Origin: Eumeta japonica
Lineage: Eukaryota; Arthropoda; Insecta; Lepidoptera; Psychidae
Reading direction: 5' to 3'
Length of the DNA stretch: 64,000 nucleotides
NCBI GenBank assembly: GCA_005406025.1
Contig: BGZK01001313.1
Location: 108,166 to 172,165, forward strand
Shown here: positions 33,521 through 43,930 of the stretch, in pieces
Layout: each line of letters begins with the position of its first letter
Position numbering within the stretch: the stretch's first letter is position 1
Made by a program: the position numbers and the translations under genes
Notes under the pieces: model-generated
Seen by the model: only the letters and a program-made list of their open reading frames with translations
Told to the model about the DNA's origin: nothing
Database searches by the model: none

Positions 33521-33955
33521 TGTATAGTGGGTAAGACTCGTTCTATTATAATAAATTTGTCTAAAGTCTATGATATTGCTATTCTTGCTAGCCATTTATC
33601 GTTTTTACTAGTAATTATTGAAAGTTTTTATTCTAACCTAACTTACCGACCTCGTTAACAAAGAAAAGCGAATAATTCCCAACTCGATGTTTTTTCTGGT
33701 TTGTAATAATACGAAAGTTCACATTTCCGGTTATGCTGATCACCCTACCATAAGCAGTGTATGTACGTTTGTTTGCAGAATCGCAGGGCTTAAGTACTCT
33801 TGAAGGTTTTGATGACGAAATTTATAAGCTAAGCTGAAAGAAGCTTAACAATTCCACTTCAAAATACGAATGTGAACTAATATTACAAATTACGCGTAGT
33901 TACTTTAATGAAATCGTTTCATGCTATTACCCACTTCATAAACGTTGTTAGGGAA
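33521..33955. other. AT-rich stretch, nothing assigned
   Basis: No supported feature. Confidence 0.4.
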
Positions 33956-33959
33956 TCAC

Positions 33960-34275
33960 AAGGGCGCATATGACGAATTTCACCTATTCAGTTATAATAG
34001 GTACTCGCTTTGGTACATTGGAATCTTGTAGTCGAACAATGACCCGGGAGCGGGCCGCTTTGTTTGGGAGGGCCGCTGTAACGGGCGGACAAAGAACGGG
34101 ACATTCTTATTAAGGACCCGCTACAAAGCTTGTAACATTCATATATAAATCGCCTTTGTAGAGTCCATTAATTAGCCGGTGCCTCGCCTCATTAAGGGAC
34201 TAATTTTACCCGACCGCGGAGGCTGCGACGCCAACATTTCACTATGCGTACACGTACGTACACACGGGCATGTGA
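33960..34275. other. GC-rich block, candidate conserved non-coding DNA
   Basis: 'gggagcgggccgctttgttt', 'ctgtaacgggcggacaaaga' and 'acccgaccgcggaggctgcg' surround 'ccattaattagccgg' and 'cattaagggactaatttt'. These are Sox-like ACAAAG and homeodomain TAATTA words in a non-AT island. No open exon-like frame. Looks like an enhancer or a CpG-rich element. Confidence 0.3.
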
Positions 34276-36780
34276 TAATCTGTGCCAAAGAGATTAGTCG
34301 GTTTGATTTATAAGTAAAGTAGATTTAATAAGTGACTGGTCTTTAAAAAGTTATGAATTTGTGAGTGTTGCGTACTGTGGTTTGCAAGTTGAGCGGCGGT
34401 TGTAGTTTCAATTCAGATCACGATTTCGATACAAATGGATATTCTGATGAGACACGTAGCGAATCTGTACAGCATCAACGTAGTCTGAGTCTGTGTACAA
34501 TGAATTTGACTATTGCATTTGAATGTTCCTACTAGAATTAAATAAGTATTAGTGTGGAAAAAAAGATATGTATTCTCAAAGAGTTTTTAACTTATCTAAA
34601 ACATATCAAAACTCTCTTAAAACTCAATGAAAATTGAACAAATGTCGATCTTAATTCCAATATTTGCAATTTCAAATGTATAAATTCGTTAAACTCATAA
34701 TTTCAATTAAAAAATTGATGGATTTATTTTCATTAGAATGGCAATAACTAAGCTACATAAATTATACATATATTACAAACAATATAAATAAAATAAGATA
34801 AAATAATTTCAGCGGTGTCTCATGACGTTATAACTAGCTGGACTTGGCATAAGGTAAACCTGTAACATTTTAAGTCTGTGAGATATTTAAATGTGCAAAT
34901 AAAGAGAACAAAAAGCTTATAAAAGCATACAACATGTCGAATATAGCAGCAGTCGCGCTATTTGAACCTGAACGCTGATTGTATGTCGGTGCCTAATTGG
35001 TTCGTTATTTCCGTTAACCACCACAAGGAGCGCCACTGTAGCCTAATCTCGCATCCGTTCGAGAGACCGTTCTACCTGGTTAGTAACAATGTCAATGATT
35101 GCACTTTTAGTTATACAATATCGATTGCGATTAAAATTCACTTTATTGTATAAAATAGTTCTTTAAATTCTCTTTAATTTCTCGGTACAACTTCACATGT
35201 GTGTTATCGTAGCTACCACTTCCGTAATTTTTTAAATTTTAATGTCGACAGACCACCCATTTTGAAAAATTAAATGTTCACATTATCAAAAACGATCCGA
35301 ATGTATCGATTTGCGATTGCCGAGCACCGCGGTGTCGCAGAGCACAAGTCTGTTTGTTATTGGTGACGGCCGACGGTCTTAGTATCCCCATTCATAGAAA
35401 TTAATGTTTACCCCAAAATTCAGCCAAATTTGAGTTGATAAATTGCCTTCATTGTTGTTGCGTATTGTTTAGGCGCGGCGACTTCAAACTTTTGATCGTC
35501 AAGGAAATAATGTAATATTTTTCATAAAAATAGCCGATTCATTCATATTGTTCCAAATGTTCATGAAGTAAATTTAACTAAACTGATCTTTGATCTGAAG
35601 ATCAATTGGAATCGAAATTGGTGAACGGCTCCAGATCAACAAGCATTATTTCTACTCTGAAATAGACATTATTTTGCGAACACATTAATGGAATAACTAC
35701 TCTCTTTTCTATAAAGTAGATACAAAGACGGTTTTGAAACAACTTTCGATTAAATCATGCCCAGACTGTCAGCCTAGATATTTAGTCGTCGCATTTAAGT
35801 TCATTTATTAATAAGATTTAGTGACGGAGTTTTATCGCTGTCACTTTGACGGTAGATCTTCTAATGGGCTATTTGCTCATTAGAAAAACATTTACACGAC
35901 TCAAATATTTTGAAAATATTTAAGAAATAAACATCGAATTAAACAGAATTAAATATTAACTTGAGATGATGGTAAACTGTCATTAACTAAAAAGAAATCA
36001 TAATTTATCATAAAATGTGTTATTATTACAGAATAAATACATAATTTTTGTTTACTGTTTTATAGGGTCTTAATAGGGTTTAAATTTTTAATTTATATTT
36101 TTTCACCAAATTAATTATGACATAAATTTTTATATAAATTTAAATAGTGTGATAATAAATCCACTTTAAGTATATGATACCGCTATTATCATACGACATT
36201 GAAATTTTTAATTATTAATGCTATTATTTAAAAGAAATGGCTTAACACAAAAAAACGGTCAACGAGTGTTCCGTATTTTTAGTATCAATATGTAATATAA
36301 AATAAAAATAATATCTGAAGGAAAAAACAGTCAACCCATCTTATTATATTCTATTCTCATCGCTCTGAAAATTACCATCGATGAACTTCTGCAACTGTAT
36401 TTGTAAAAAAATGGAGTTACGAACTAACCGGCTAATCCGTAAAAAAAAATTGCTATCCCACAGTATTGAACAAAGTTGAGCCTTTCAGCACAGTTTCATT
36501 GTCAAACTAGAACAATAGTTATCCAGTCTAGTCTCGTTTTAGGTTTACTGTACGTATATTAGAACACAATATAGATTTCAAAATATCTACAAATTTTCAC
36601 AGAGATATAATGTATTGAATAATGTCGTAGTTACGTTATTCGGCTTATAAGTTTTCAGGTTATTGCTTGAACTTATAACATGTCTCTTATTATTGAAGCT
36701 CTTTCTTAGTTTCAATAACAAGGTAGCCTTGCGTCTGCTTGAAAAAGTTCTGCCTCATGAAAAATAATGTTTCTTAATAA
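34276..36780. other. AT-rich stretch, nothing assigned
   Basis: A small mixed block around 35.30-35.40 kb ('gcgattgccgagcaccgcgg') is noted. No genes or repeats supported. Confidence 0.4.
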
Positions 36781-36781
36781 A

Positions 36782-36819
36782 AACAACAGCTAAAAAAATT
36801 ACTTTTTTTAGCTGTTGTT
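36782..36819. repeat. perfect 17-bp hairpin with 4-base loop
   Basis: 'aacaacagctaaaaaaa' (36782-36798), loop 'ttac', then its exact reverse complement (36803-36819). One of the strongest short hairpins in the window. The T-run in the right arm makes it terminator-like in appearance, but this is a eukaryotic context. Confidence 0.75.
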
Positions 36820-38190
36820 GGAGAAATTACTTTACCGATGAAAGTAATGTGTAATTTTTGAGATTTTTTAAGTAACAAAAATTTTAACTTGTCAAACGTA
36901 AGTTTTGGTCGCGAATTATAACATCAATGTTTGAATTAATAACAAAACACTTTCTTTTCATATTATCATCTCAATTACAATCTTAGAATGAATTATAACA
37001 AAGAGATGTAACACATTTTCGTATAAGTACTAGTGAAACTAGTGGCATCGATTTATAATGCAAATTTTTTTGCTCCACACTCGATTCTCGCGATTCTTGC
37101 TTCAAATAATAGCTGTTATATGTATCTGTATGATCATATTTGATATTTTTAGAATGTATTTCAAATGTTTGTAGTTAACAAATCAATTTGGTCTCGGCAT
37201 CATCCCAAATCACAGATTCTAATGCTTACATCCCGATGCAGTGACGTACCTCAAACGCACCGTAAGATTTGTGACGTGACGTGACAAACGTGACGTAAGA
37301 TTTCGATCGATATTCTATTTGTGTTTCTTCAAAATTGTATTATTATTATTTAAACTTTCCGAAATCAACTCATCCGTGAAATGCGGAGAAAATTTTCAAC
37401 AAAACTCATCGAAGTTCAATTTTTTTTTCCTTATCTCGCGGGCTTTTAAGATGTAATACGTCTGTATAAAATAACAAATTTCAAATGCGTTCAATATTTC
37501 GACAGAATTTGTATATATTGTGTTATTTCAATTACACTTCTCGGTATCGAACTTTTCGAAATATAGCAATTCTTTTGGAACACGTTTAGATAATGCTCGA
37601 GTTTCATTGCGTGCCTCAAAAATGTCTTTTATTTTTGTACATGTTTGACGTGGATTTTGACTCCATGTCAAAACTAAAACAGATACTAGACTTCAAGGAC
37701 GGATCCGACTTTCAAATCAATGGGAGTCGTATTGTCCTAGTTCAGTCTGGACAGGTCCCATTCCAGTTACAATAGCCTATCCTAGAGCGGTCATAACTCC
37801 AATGACTCCTCTGGATTCGCCACCCCTAGACAAACATACTTGTCACAATCCATATTATAGGACTAATGTAGATGCTCCCAATAAAATTGTTGGCACGAAT
37901 CAGGTTCATCATCATTCTTTGCCATAATCGTCCAATTACGCGGTACATTTGTTTATCTAGACAAGATATAATTACGCAATGACTAATAGAGTAAATAATT
38001 TTCTTTATGAAAACGAATAAATTATTCGTTGCGAAACATTTTTTTTTATTAAATTAAGCAGTGGTGATTGTCACTGACAGTAGTTAGACTATTAACAGAC
38101 ACTCCGGTTTGTATACACATAACGAATATAGTCAGTAGACGCTGACCATATAACCGCCTACCGGCACATTAAGCGCTCAATACGTCATTA
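36820..38190. other. AT-rich stretch, nothing assigned apart from TGACG sites
   Basis: A plus-strand 60-codon frame at 37593 has no recognisable similarity. The TGACG cluster is listed separately. Confidence 0.4.
37242..37296 (+). promoter_or_regulatory. cluster of four TGACG (CRE half-site) motifs
   Basis: TGACG occurs at 37242, 37272, 37277 and 37291, the last as TGACGTAA. This is the core bound by CREB/ATF-type bZIP factors. The block 'gtgacgtgacgtgac' is a small tandem repeat, so it may also be accidental. Confidence 0.3.
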
Positions 38191-38199
38191 ATATTAGAC

Positions 38200-38340
38200 T
38201 TGGCTGGACGCGATCGGTTCAGCGGCGTACGCGACATGTCGGACGTCTACCAAAACTGTGCCGGCGGAAAATTCGTTTTGACCAAGGCTCTAAGTCATGT
38301 CGAGGCTCTAAGTCATATTTATAATAACGAGGGGAATAGA
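38200..38340. repeat. short GC-rich patch with 18-bp tandem duplication
   Basis: 'aggctctaagtcatgtcg' is followed directly by 'aggctctaagtcatatt' (about 38287-38322). The preceding 'ttcagcggcgtacgcgac' is GC-rich. No gene assigned. Confidence 0.45.
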
Positions 38341-39119
38341 TCACGAAAGAAATATTTTTCTAGTTGGTAGATATAAGAGTCATACTTTCTGCTACTAAAG
38401 TGTTCATGAATCGAAGCTTCCAAAAATTAAACTTTTTTTGCACGTGCCTAAATAGTGGCCTTTTTCTATTAATAACCCCGGCTATCTTCTCAACATGCCG
38501 ATACTATATCAATTGAAAACCGAATAAAAGTACTCCGAGATGGTTCAATAGTGAAAATTAAGGAGGGACACAATAGTGTTAACGAGAAGACAAATTATAA
38601 ACTATCGGAATCACTCAAATAATTTATTGTAACTATTTTAGAGATAGGACTTGTTTTGTCATTTGCTTTTATAAAATCGGCTTTGTTATGATATCCCGTA
38701 TAAATCCCAGTGGCACAAGGGGATTGGCTGTTTGACTTCGACGGTCGGGCCATCTAAATAGAAGTTGATTTTATGGATTTTGTATGACATCCCAGTCAAA
38801 TTGGGAGCATCGGTTAGGCTTCTTACGTACGGTTTCTTGTGATGGAAACAGTTCTGCCTGTTTCTATCTTACCGCCGTTGTAGGCGGGTCGTTAAGCGGG
38901 TGCTCGGTTAGAATTAAAATACACTTCATAGAAACAGTAAGTAGGTACATTTGTTATGTTTGAAAATTTTGTTTTACATAAAGCTCCTTCTGCTCTATGC
39001 TTTATGCATTTATACATTAAAAACACAAAGGTGGTTTAAAGTGGCTTTATTCACCGACAGTGAGTGTTATATAATTCGATGAACTTTTGGTTCAGCTGAA
39101 AGGTGACCTAATATAAACC
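38341..39119. other. AT-rich stretch, nothing assigned
   Basis: A mixed block near 38.70-38.90 kb has no recognisable similarity. Confidence 0.35.
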
Positions 39120-39420
39120 AAAATTCACTTACGACTTTGGATGACACCAGAAGAGAAAGACATAACGAGAAGTATCAAGCTCCACCACGCTAAGTCCGTC
39201 GCGGAAAACGTCGAGCAAAACCCAGACCAGACAGGCGGGACGGGTCGTGGACAAACGCGGCGGACGTAGCGGTCTATCTGTCGGCCTACTGTTTGTTGCC
39301 GACACAGCGCGGTGTCGTGTAGAGCGTAACGTATTGAATTAACTACTTCATACAAATATTGAGGGTTGACGGCGAATGCCCGTGGCGGAGAACACTACGC
39401 AACTGCTGACGCTCAGTGGT
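39120..39420 (-). other. GC-rich segment ending in a strong splice-donor-like site
   Basis: On the minus strand a GC-rich stretch ends 'catccaaagtcgtaagtgaa', where GTAAGTG (from about 39134 down) is a good donor. The frame entering it reads LAWWSLILLVMSFSSGVIQS, a hydrophobic, signal-peptide-like run. However, the only in-frame ATG is the one in the middle (MSFSSG), and the frame stops within three codons of the donor if it is not spliced. A first exon is possible but unproven. No TATA or initiator was identified. Confidence 0.25.
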
Positions 39421-39484
39421 CTCTTTCAGAGCACGTATATTGTTTAGAAACATAATCCTACTTGATACAAACGATGACTAATAT

Positions 39485-39940
39485 AAGTCCGGAAAAGATT
39501 AGGTTTGTTTCTCAGGGAGTAAGTAGATTCAATAGATCTCCGCATGTTACGATCTTACATCTTTTGGTGTCCTGTTATTAGTCTATAGTTTTATTCGAAT
39601 TCGTCAATTTCGTATGCAAATTTGATCCTTTTTCAGCATGGCACCTATTCAGTCAGCGTAATATTTTCTAGGCGGTCCTTTGTCGATTTTTTCGTCGTAC
39701 GCATAAACTCTTTTTTGTGTTTTTTTTTCCGTGTCTCTGTTTTGATTTATCTCTCCACATAACCAAACACACGTCATATAATTTTCTACCCAATTTCCAC
39801 CTCTCTCGCATTATAATGGCTATATCGCCTTTGTAAGACACTCCACATAGACTACGCAAAGTCGCATTCTCACGCATTAATTCTCCCATGTTTCTTTTGC
39901 TATATTCAATGTCCACTGTCGTGTATAGAAACAACTCTAT
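39485..39940 (-). pseudogene. RTE-like non-LTR retrotransposon ORF, C-terminal relic with 3' end
   Basis: On the minus strand, 'EYSKRNMGELMREN' leads into 'ATLRSLCGVSYKGDIAIIMR' and 'ERWKLG' (39910-39790), the family's 'SLRSMCGVSxKDRxRNSxIRERCGLK' region. After frameshifts, 'DRLEN' is followed by a segment reading AD-stop-IGAMLKKDQICIRN (~39680-39620), like the family's 'ADQIGEVLKKGQ'. The 3' pattern 'gtaagatcgtaacatgcgga' with 'gatctattg' (39570-39540) is the degraded last-codon region (family pattern CKDRTKWRSVVSAYPSGK). Several stops make it dead. Confidence 0.75.
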
Positions 39941-40500
39941 TGTGAACAGTTAAACCTGTCCGCCACGACATAGTTTATGCCACGATATTCATAATAGCCA
40001 ATTAATGAAGCACCATCTGCTTATTGCAGGCCCCCCATGAATTCGCCACTCATATCATTTATATAATTTTCATCATTTTTTGAATTATATCTTAAAACGG
40101 TCAGAATCAAGAGTTAAAAATGTCATACTATCCCTGTTAAATGATACATCGATAATGGTGATACTTAATATTTTTATATGGCTCTCAGCTTAATGTGGTA
40201 TTCAAAACTTACATAATAATGCATGTATTAAAATGATTTTTATCAAATAAAATAAATACAATTAAATTATTAGGATTTTCATAAACGTACCTACCTCTAG
40301 GAAGGAACAACTAACTCCATACTCAATAACTATTACGCAACTGATAGACTAATTTTAAAAATGTTTTTAATTACGCGCAGTGAAAGCAAATGTTCCTTTA
40401 AGTTTATTACAAATCTATGAGAACTGAGCATTTTCCTAGTGGATTTGAAAATTTCAATCTGCAAACAATTCACCAGATTTCTTTTCATAAACATCCATTC
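39941..40500. other. AT-rich stretch, nothing assigned
   Basis: No supported feature. Confidence 0.4.
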
Positions 40501-40900
40501 GAATTGGGATCCTGCCGAAAATTAAATTACTCGCGTAATTATGAAGTGGTCATCCGAACAAAATCATCGCGGTAATAAAGCGGTGATGGATGAGTTTTGC
40601 TCCTCCTAACAATACGATTAATTAAAGGGCGCGGCGAGAAAGTTTCTGCGACCCGCCAGCCGCGCTGCGCACGAGCGCACCTGCCCCTCGACCCCGTTAA
40701 CCGGGTCCCGGCTCATCCCCTGCGCTGTTATTTGGAATTTCTTTCAACTTTTCGACCGGAAAATTCTCCAAAGATTCTATTCCCCCGAGTATTATCCCGG
40801 CGATTTCTTTCTGGAATATTTATAATTGAGCTGATTATTTAAGAAATAGGCGTTCGGCGGAGAAGAGACCCTTCCCTTCAATTTGCCGTCTCGTTAAAAA
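40500..40900. other. GC-rich block flanked by homeodomain-like words, candidate enhancer
   Basis: 'cgacccgccagccgcgctgc' and 'cgttaaccgggtcccggctc' sit between 'taaattactcgcgtaattat', 'caatacgattaattaaag' and 'atttataattgagctgatta'. An 81-codon plus-strand frame (40597-40842) runs through it because GC-rich DNA has few stops. It begins at a non-ATG codon and is not protein-like. Conserved non-coding DNA is the better guess. Confidence 0.3.
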
Positions 40901-41700
40901 TTATGAAGATAAAGGATTGCCATTATTTAAAGTTTGTTGTAAGAAACTTTAACGTATTTTTTTCACGTGTGGCGTTAAATAGACACTCTGGTTAAAAGTA
41001 TTTTGGATTCGTGAAATGGTTGAATGTCATTTTTATTTGTTTTGAGGTACAACGCGATATAATTCATAACACACGTCAAAATCTACGTATTTCTTGAATT
41101 AAAATCTAATGTGATGTTAAAGGACGTAGTGGTATAAATACAATGCCCTTATTTTAAGTTTTGTAGGTATAAAACATGGAAAACTGTTGTTGTAAGCTCC
41201 GTTTACATTAATTTATTTTGAACTTTGTAACATCATTAATTTCTATTACGGTGTCTAAGATACTGAACTCCCTCGAGTGTAAATGTGTAAATAAATAAAC
41301 ATTGTATAAACTCGCGAATATATCATCTTGTTTGTTGCATTTCATAAAGGCATTAACTATGTCTGCCTCAAGATTGAGCGCCTGAGGTTTAGTATTGTAA
41401 TGATGTTATTACCATCATTATCTTAACTGTGGTGATAACCCGGAAGCATCTTCATATAATTAGATACATTATGTGATACATCACAATTGAACGTAATTAA
41501 AAACATGCAGCCTTTAAATTTGGGGTAACGTTTCAATATTATTTAATAGTAGATGTAAGTTTGTGACTTTGACTGGATGTATTTTTTTTAATATTCAATA
41601 TAGTATGCGGATCATATCTTAGTCTTTTAATATTTTTTTTTTATTATATTACTTTATAATATTATTATCTTAATATTATTATTTTTAACATTATTTTAGT
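40901..41700. other. AT-rich stretch, nothing assigned
   Basis: Homopolymer and 'ttattatt' tracts near 41.63-41.70 kb. No gene. Confidence 0.4.
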
Positions 41701-41704
41701 CCTT

Positions 41705-41800
41705 GTTTTCGCAACCCCAATTCATGTTTTGATCTCGGCTCCATTTTCAATTGTGATTCCGATTCTGCTCGGTTCTCTTTGAATTGGTTCCCTATGAATT
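41705..41800. repeat. cryptic hexamer-type repeat, copy 3 (short)
   Basis: 'gttttgatctcggctcc', 'ttttcaattgtgattccg' and 'attctgctcggttctcttt' have the same word usage as at 3.74, 27.3 and 61.3 kb. Confidence 0.35.
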
Positions 41801-42131
41801 TTAGACTTAACCCTTAAAATTATTTTTTATTCAAAACAATCTATAAGAAGATCATAGAAGAGGTTGTGAATTTCGTGCCGTTTGGTCAACGCATTTTCTA
41901 CATACTATGGGGTGATTTCAATAACATATTAATTAAATACATACTTATAAAGTACTCATTATGATATTTCACATCACATGACGAATGCGCCTGTAGTTTA
42001 TGAGGCCACTTGTATGAAGGTATATCGTTATATGTTTATATAGGTAAAGTTGGTAATCTGACGCAACCGTAAGAGAAGTTGCGCCATGTGCTCCCTCTAC
42101 AGCTAGTCCTGTCCACGTCAAGAATATACAT

Positions 42132-42132
42132 T

Positions 42133-42178
<46 letters not shown>

Positions 42179-42187
42179 TATATATAT
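42132..42187. repeat. (AT)n microsatellite
   Basis: A nearly pure run of TA dinucleotides, interrupted at 'tatagtata', immediately before a CpG-rich block. Confidence 0.9.
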
Positions 42188-42189
42188 CG

Positions 42190-42680
42190 TAAAAGACGAA
42201 TTCGAGCGTACATTTCCGAACGCATCCGGCACTCGATAAGACTAAAGGCTCCGGCCGCGCCGCCGCGTCCCGTTTTTCCGCATTTCGGAAGTGGAGCGCA
42301 GCGGCGGCCGGGGCCCGCGCGATTGTGCGCCGCGGCGTTGTCCCGCCCGCGCGCGCCGGGCGCCCTGACAGTTCTCCCTTTCGCAGCCTATTTAGAGACA
42401 TTATTAAGCGTACCGTTTGTTCTTTTTCGCTTTACACGCGCACGAGCGATATGAAAACGTTCGCGGCGTATTCCCGGCGGGCGTCGACGCGGCGCTCGCC
42501 TTGCTTATTAAACGAACGCGACACTCCCGAGTCGGCCGCGGCGCGGTCTCGGGTTACTCGGGCGCCGGGCCCGTTGTGCCGATACGCCTTTATTGTGCGC
42601 GCCGATGAATACACCTCGCCTCGAAGCTTTCGATGCGCAAGGATTATTTTCTAATCTACGCTCAAGGAAATACCGGGATG
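42190..42680. promoter_or_regulatory. strong CpG island-like block, candidate regulatory element or first exon
   Basis: The most GC- and CpG-rich DNA of the window ('ggccgcgccgccgcgtcccg', 'gcggcgttgtcccgcccgcg', 'ctcgggcgccgggcccg'). Overlapping frames on both strands are open at once, the expected by-product of high GC, and none looks like a conserved protein. 'gcctttattgtgcgcgcc' and 'cttattaaacgaacgcg' carry Cdx/Hox-like TTTAT/ATTAA cores. A CpG-rich enhancer, promoter or untranslated exon is more likely than coding. Confidence 0.35.
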
Positions 42681-42990
42681 CCTTATCTATATTTGGCGAA
42701 TGTTTTACATACGGTGTAATATGGTGGTTTTCTCGAGTTTAAAATGATTTCCAAAATCCTCAAAACTATTTCACTCAGTTTTTTAAACGTCAACAGAAGG
42801 AATGTAATAGGTAGCACACTTATAGATACCAAAATTATAGATTTAACTAATATATAATTAAAATAAATTCGAAATGAATAATATTCCAGATCGAACGAAA
42901 ACGGCTTGAATATGCAAAGAGTATGGTTTCATAAATATAGTCGTTTAAAATCGACTGATCTCCAAAGCCATTTTATAAAAGGCTTAATGG
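42681..42990. other. AT-rich stretch, nothing assigned
   Basis: No supported feature. Confidence 0.4.
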
Positions 42991-42999
42991 AAATTAAAT

Positions 43000-43375
43000 G
43001 CGAGGTGACGGCAACATCGCTATCATAATAAAAACAGTTGTTATTATTCTAAGTCATTACCCCGGTGCAATCGATCACTTAAAAGGTTAAATTTAGATTT
43101 TAACGGAAATTAATGACTATTATAAAAGCATTAGGAATCTAATCAGAAAGCAATCCAGGGAAGTGGCGTTTATGTCCGTCGGAGTTATTCCAGCTTTTTT
43201 ATTATCAGAAAAGTAATGTAACGGGTATTGTGCGGCGGCGCACCTGCGGCGCAATAGCGGAGCGCCCGCTCTGCACCGGCGTCGGGGGCGGGGCGTCGGT
43301 GGCGGCTTCGCCCGCCTTTGTCGGGTGCGATACTCTGAGCTGCATTGCCGTGCAAATTTGTACATCTATTCGATT
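43000..43375. other. mixed block with GC-rich core, candidate conserved non-coding DNA
   Basis: An AT half rich in 'gcaatcgatcac', 'ttaatgactattataaaag' and 'ttttttattatcag' words joins a GC half ('gtgcggcggcgcacctgcgg', 'ccggcgtcgggggcggggcg'). The minus-strand frame here is low-complexity Arg/Pro-rich and not convincing. Arrangement resembles the blocks at 40.5 and 42.2 kb. Confidence 0.3.
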
Positions 43376-43554
43376 TTAAAGTATTTCACGAATCCGTTTC
43401 TAGCCAGCCTAGTCGATTATTTAACAAGCTCATAGGTTTTGTCTAGGTAAGTATATTTGAGTATTGAAAAATAAAAGACAGGTTGCTTGACAATGTAAAT
43501 ATTTGTTTGACGATAATTTTATGAGGATTTTTTTATGTGAAACATATAATGCGG

Positions 43555-43735
43555 CGGGTCAGACCGGCCGTTGATGTGCAGATGTCGCCACGATCCCCAT
43601 CTTATTCACGGCGCTGAGCTCGTATAACTTATAACGCATGGTGTTGTTGTTCATTACGTCACAAGTTGTCTGTTTTGACGTGACAACGTCTTATAAATTG
43701 GTTTGCCGGGTGACACTTCAAGAAACTGTGTTACG
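43555..43735. promoter_or_regulatory. mixed block with CRE-like sites
   Basis: 'cattacgtcacaagttgtc' and 'ttttgacgtgacaacgtct' place two CREB/ATF-type cores within 35 bases (43654-43690), downstream of a GC-rich patch ('gcgggtcagaccggccgttg'). No gene start seen. Confidence 0.3.
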
Positions 43736-43930
43736 CCCGCTCACGTTATGCGCTCACAATGAGAGCGAGTGAGAGGCACGCGTCCCTTCCACTCGCATGG
43801 TTAGCCCGCCTAAGAGCGAGAGAGACAGACATAAAAAGTGAAAACGCGTCCCTTCCACTCAGATAGGAACAAGTTGTTGTAGTAAACGCTGTTTCATTGT
43901 ACGCAAATGTATGTGTTATTGTATGTATAT
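43735..43930. repeat. interspersed repeat with internal duplicated 'cgcgtcccttccactc'
   Basis: 'cgcgtcccttccactcgcat' and, 66 bases later, 'cgcgtcccttccactcagat' are direct repeats. 'gagagcgagtgagag' and 'gagcgagagagacagac' between them are words common in lepidopteran repeats. Confidence 0.45.

Noticed and set aside
42132..42401. Minus-strand frame ending in a long Tyr/Ile run
   Set aside because: The run is the translated (AT)n microsatellite and the rest is GC-driven.
42325..42654. 109-codon plus-strand frame in the CpG-rich block
   Set aside because: Frames on both strands are open together there, the product is low-complexity Arg/Ser/Ala, and high GC makes stops rare.
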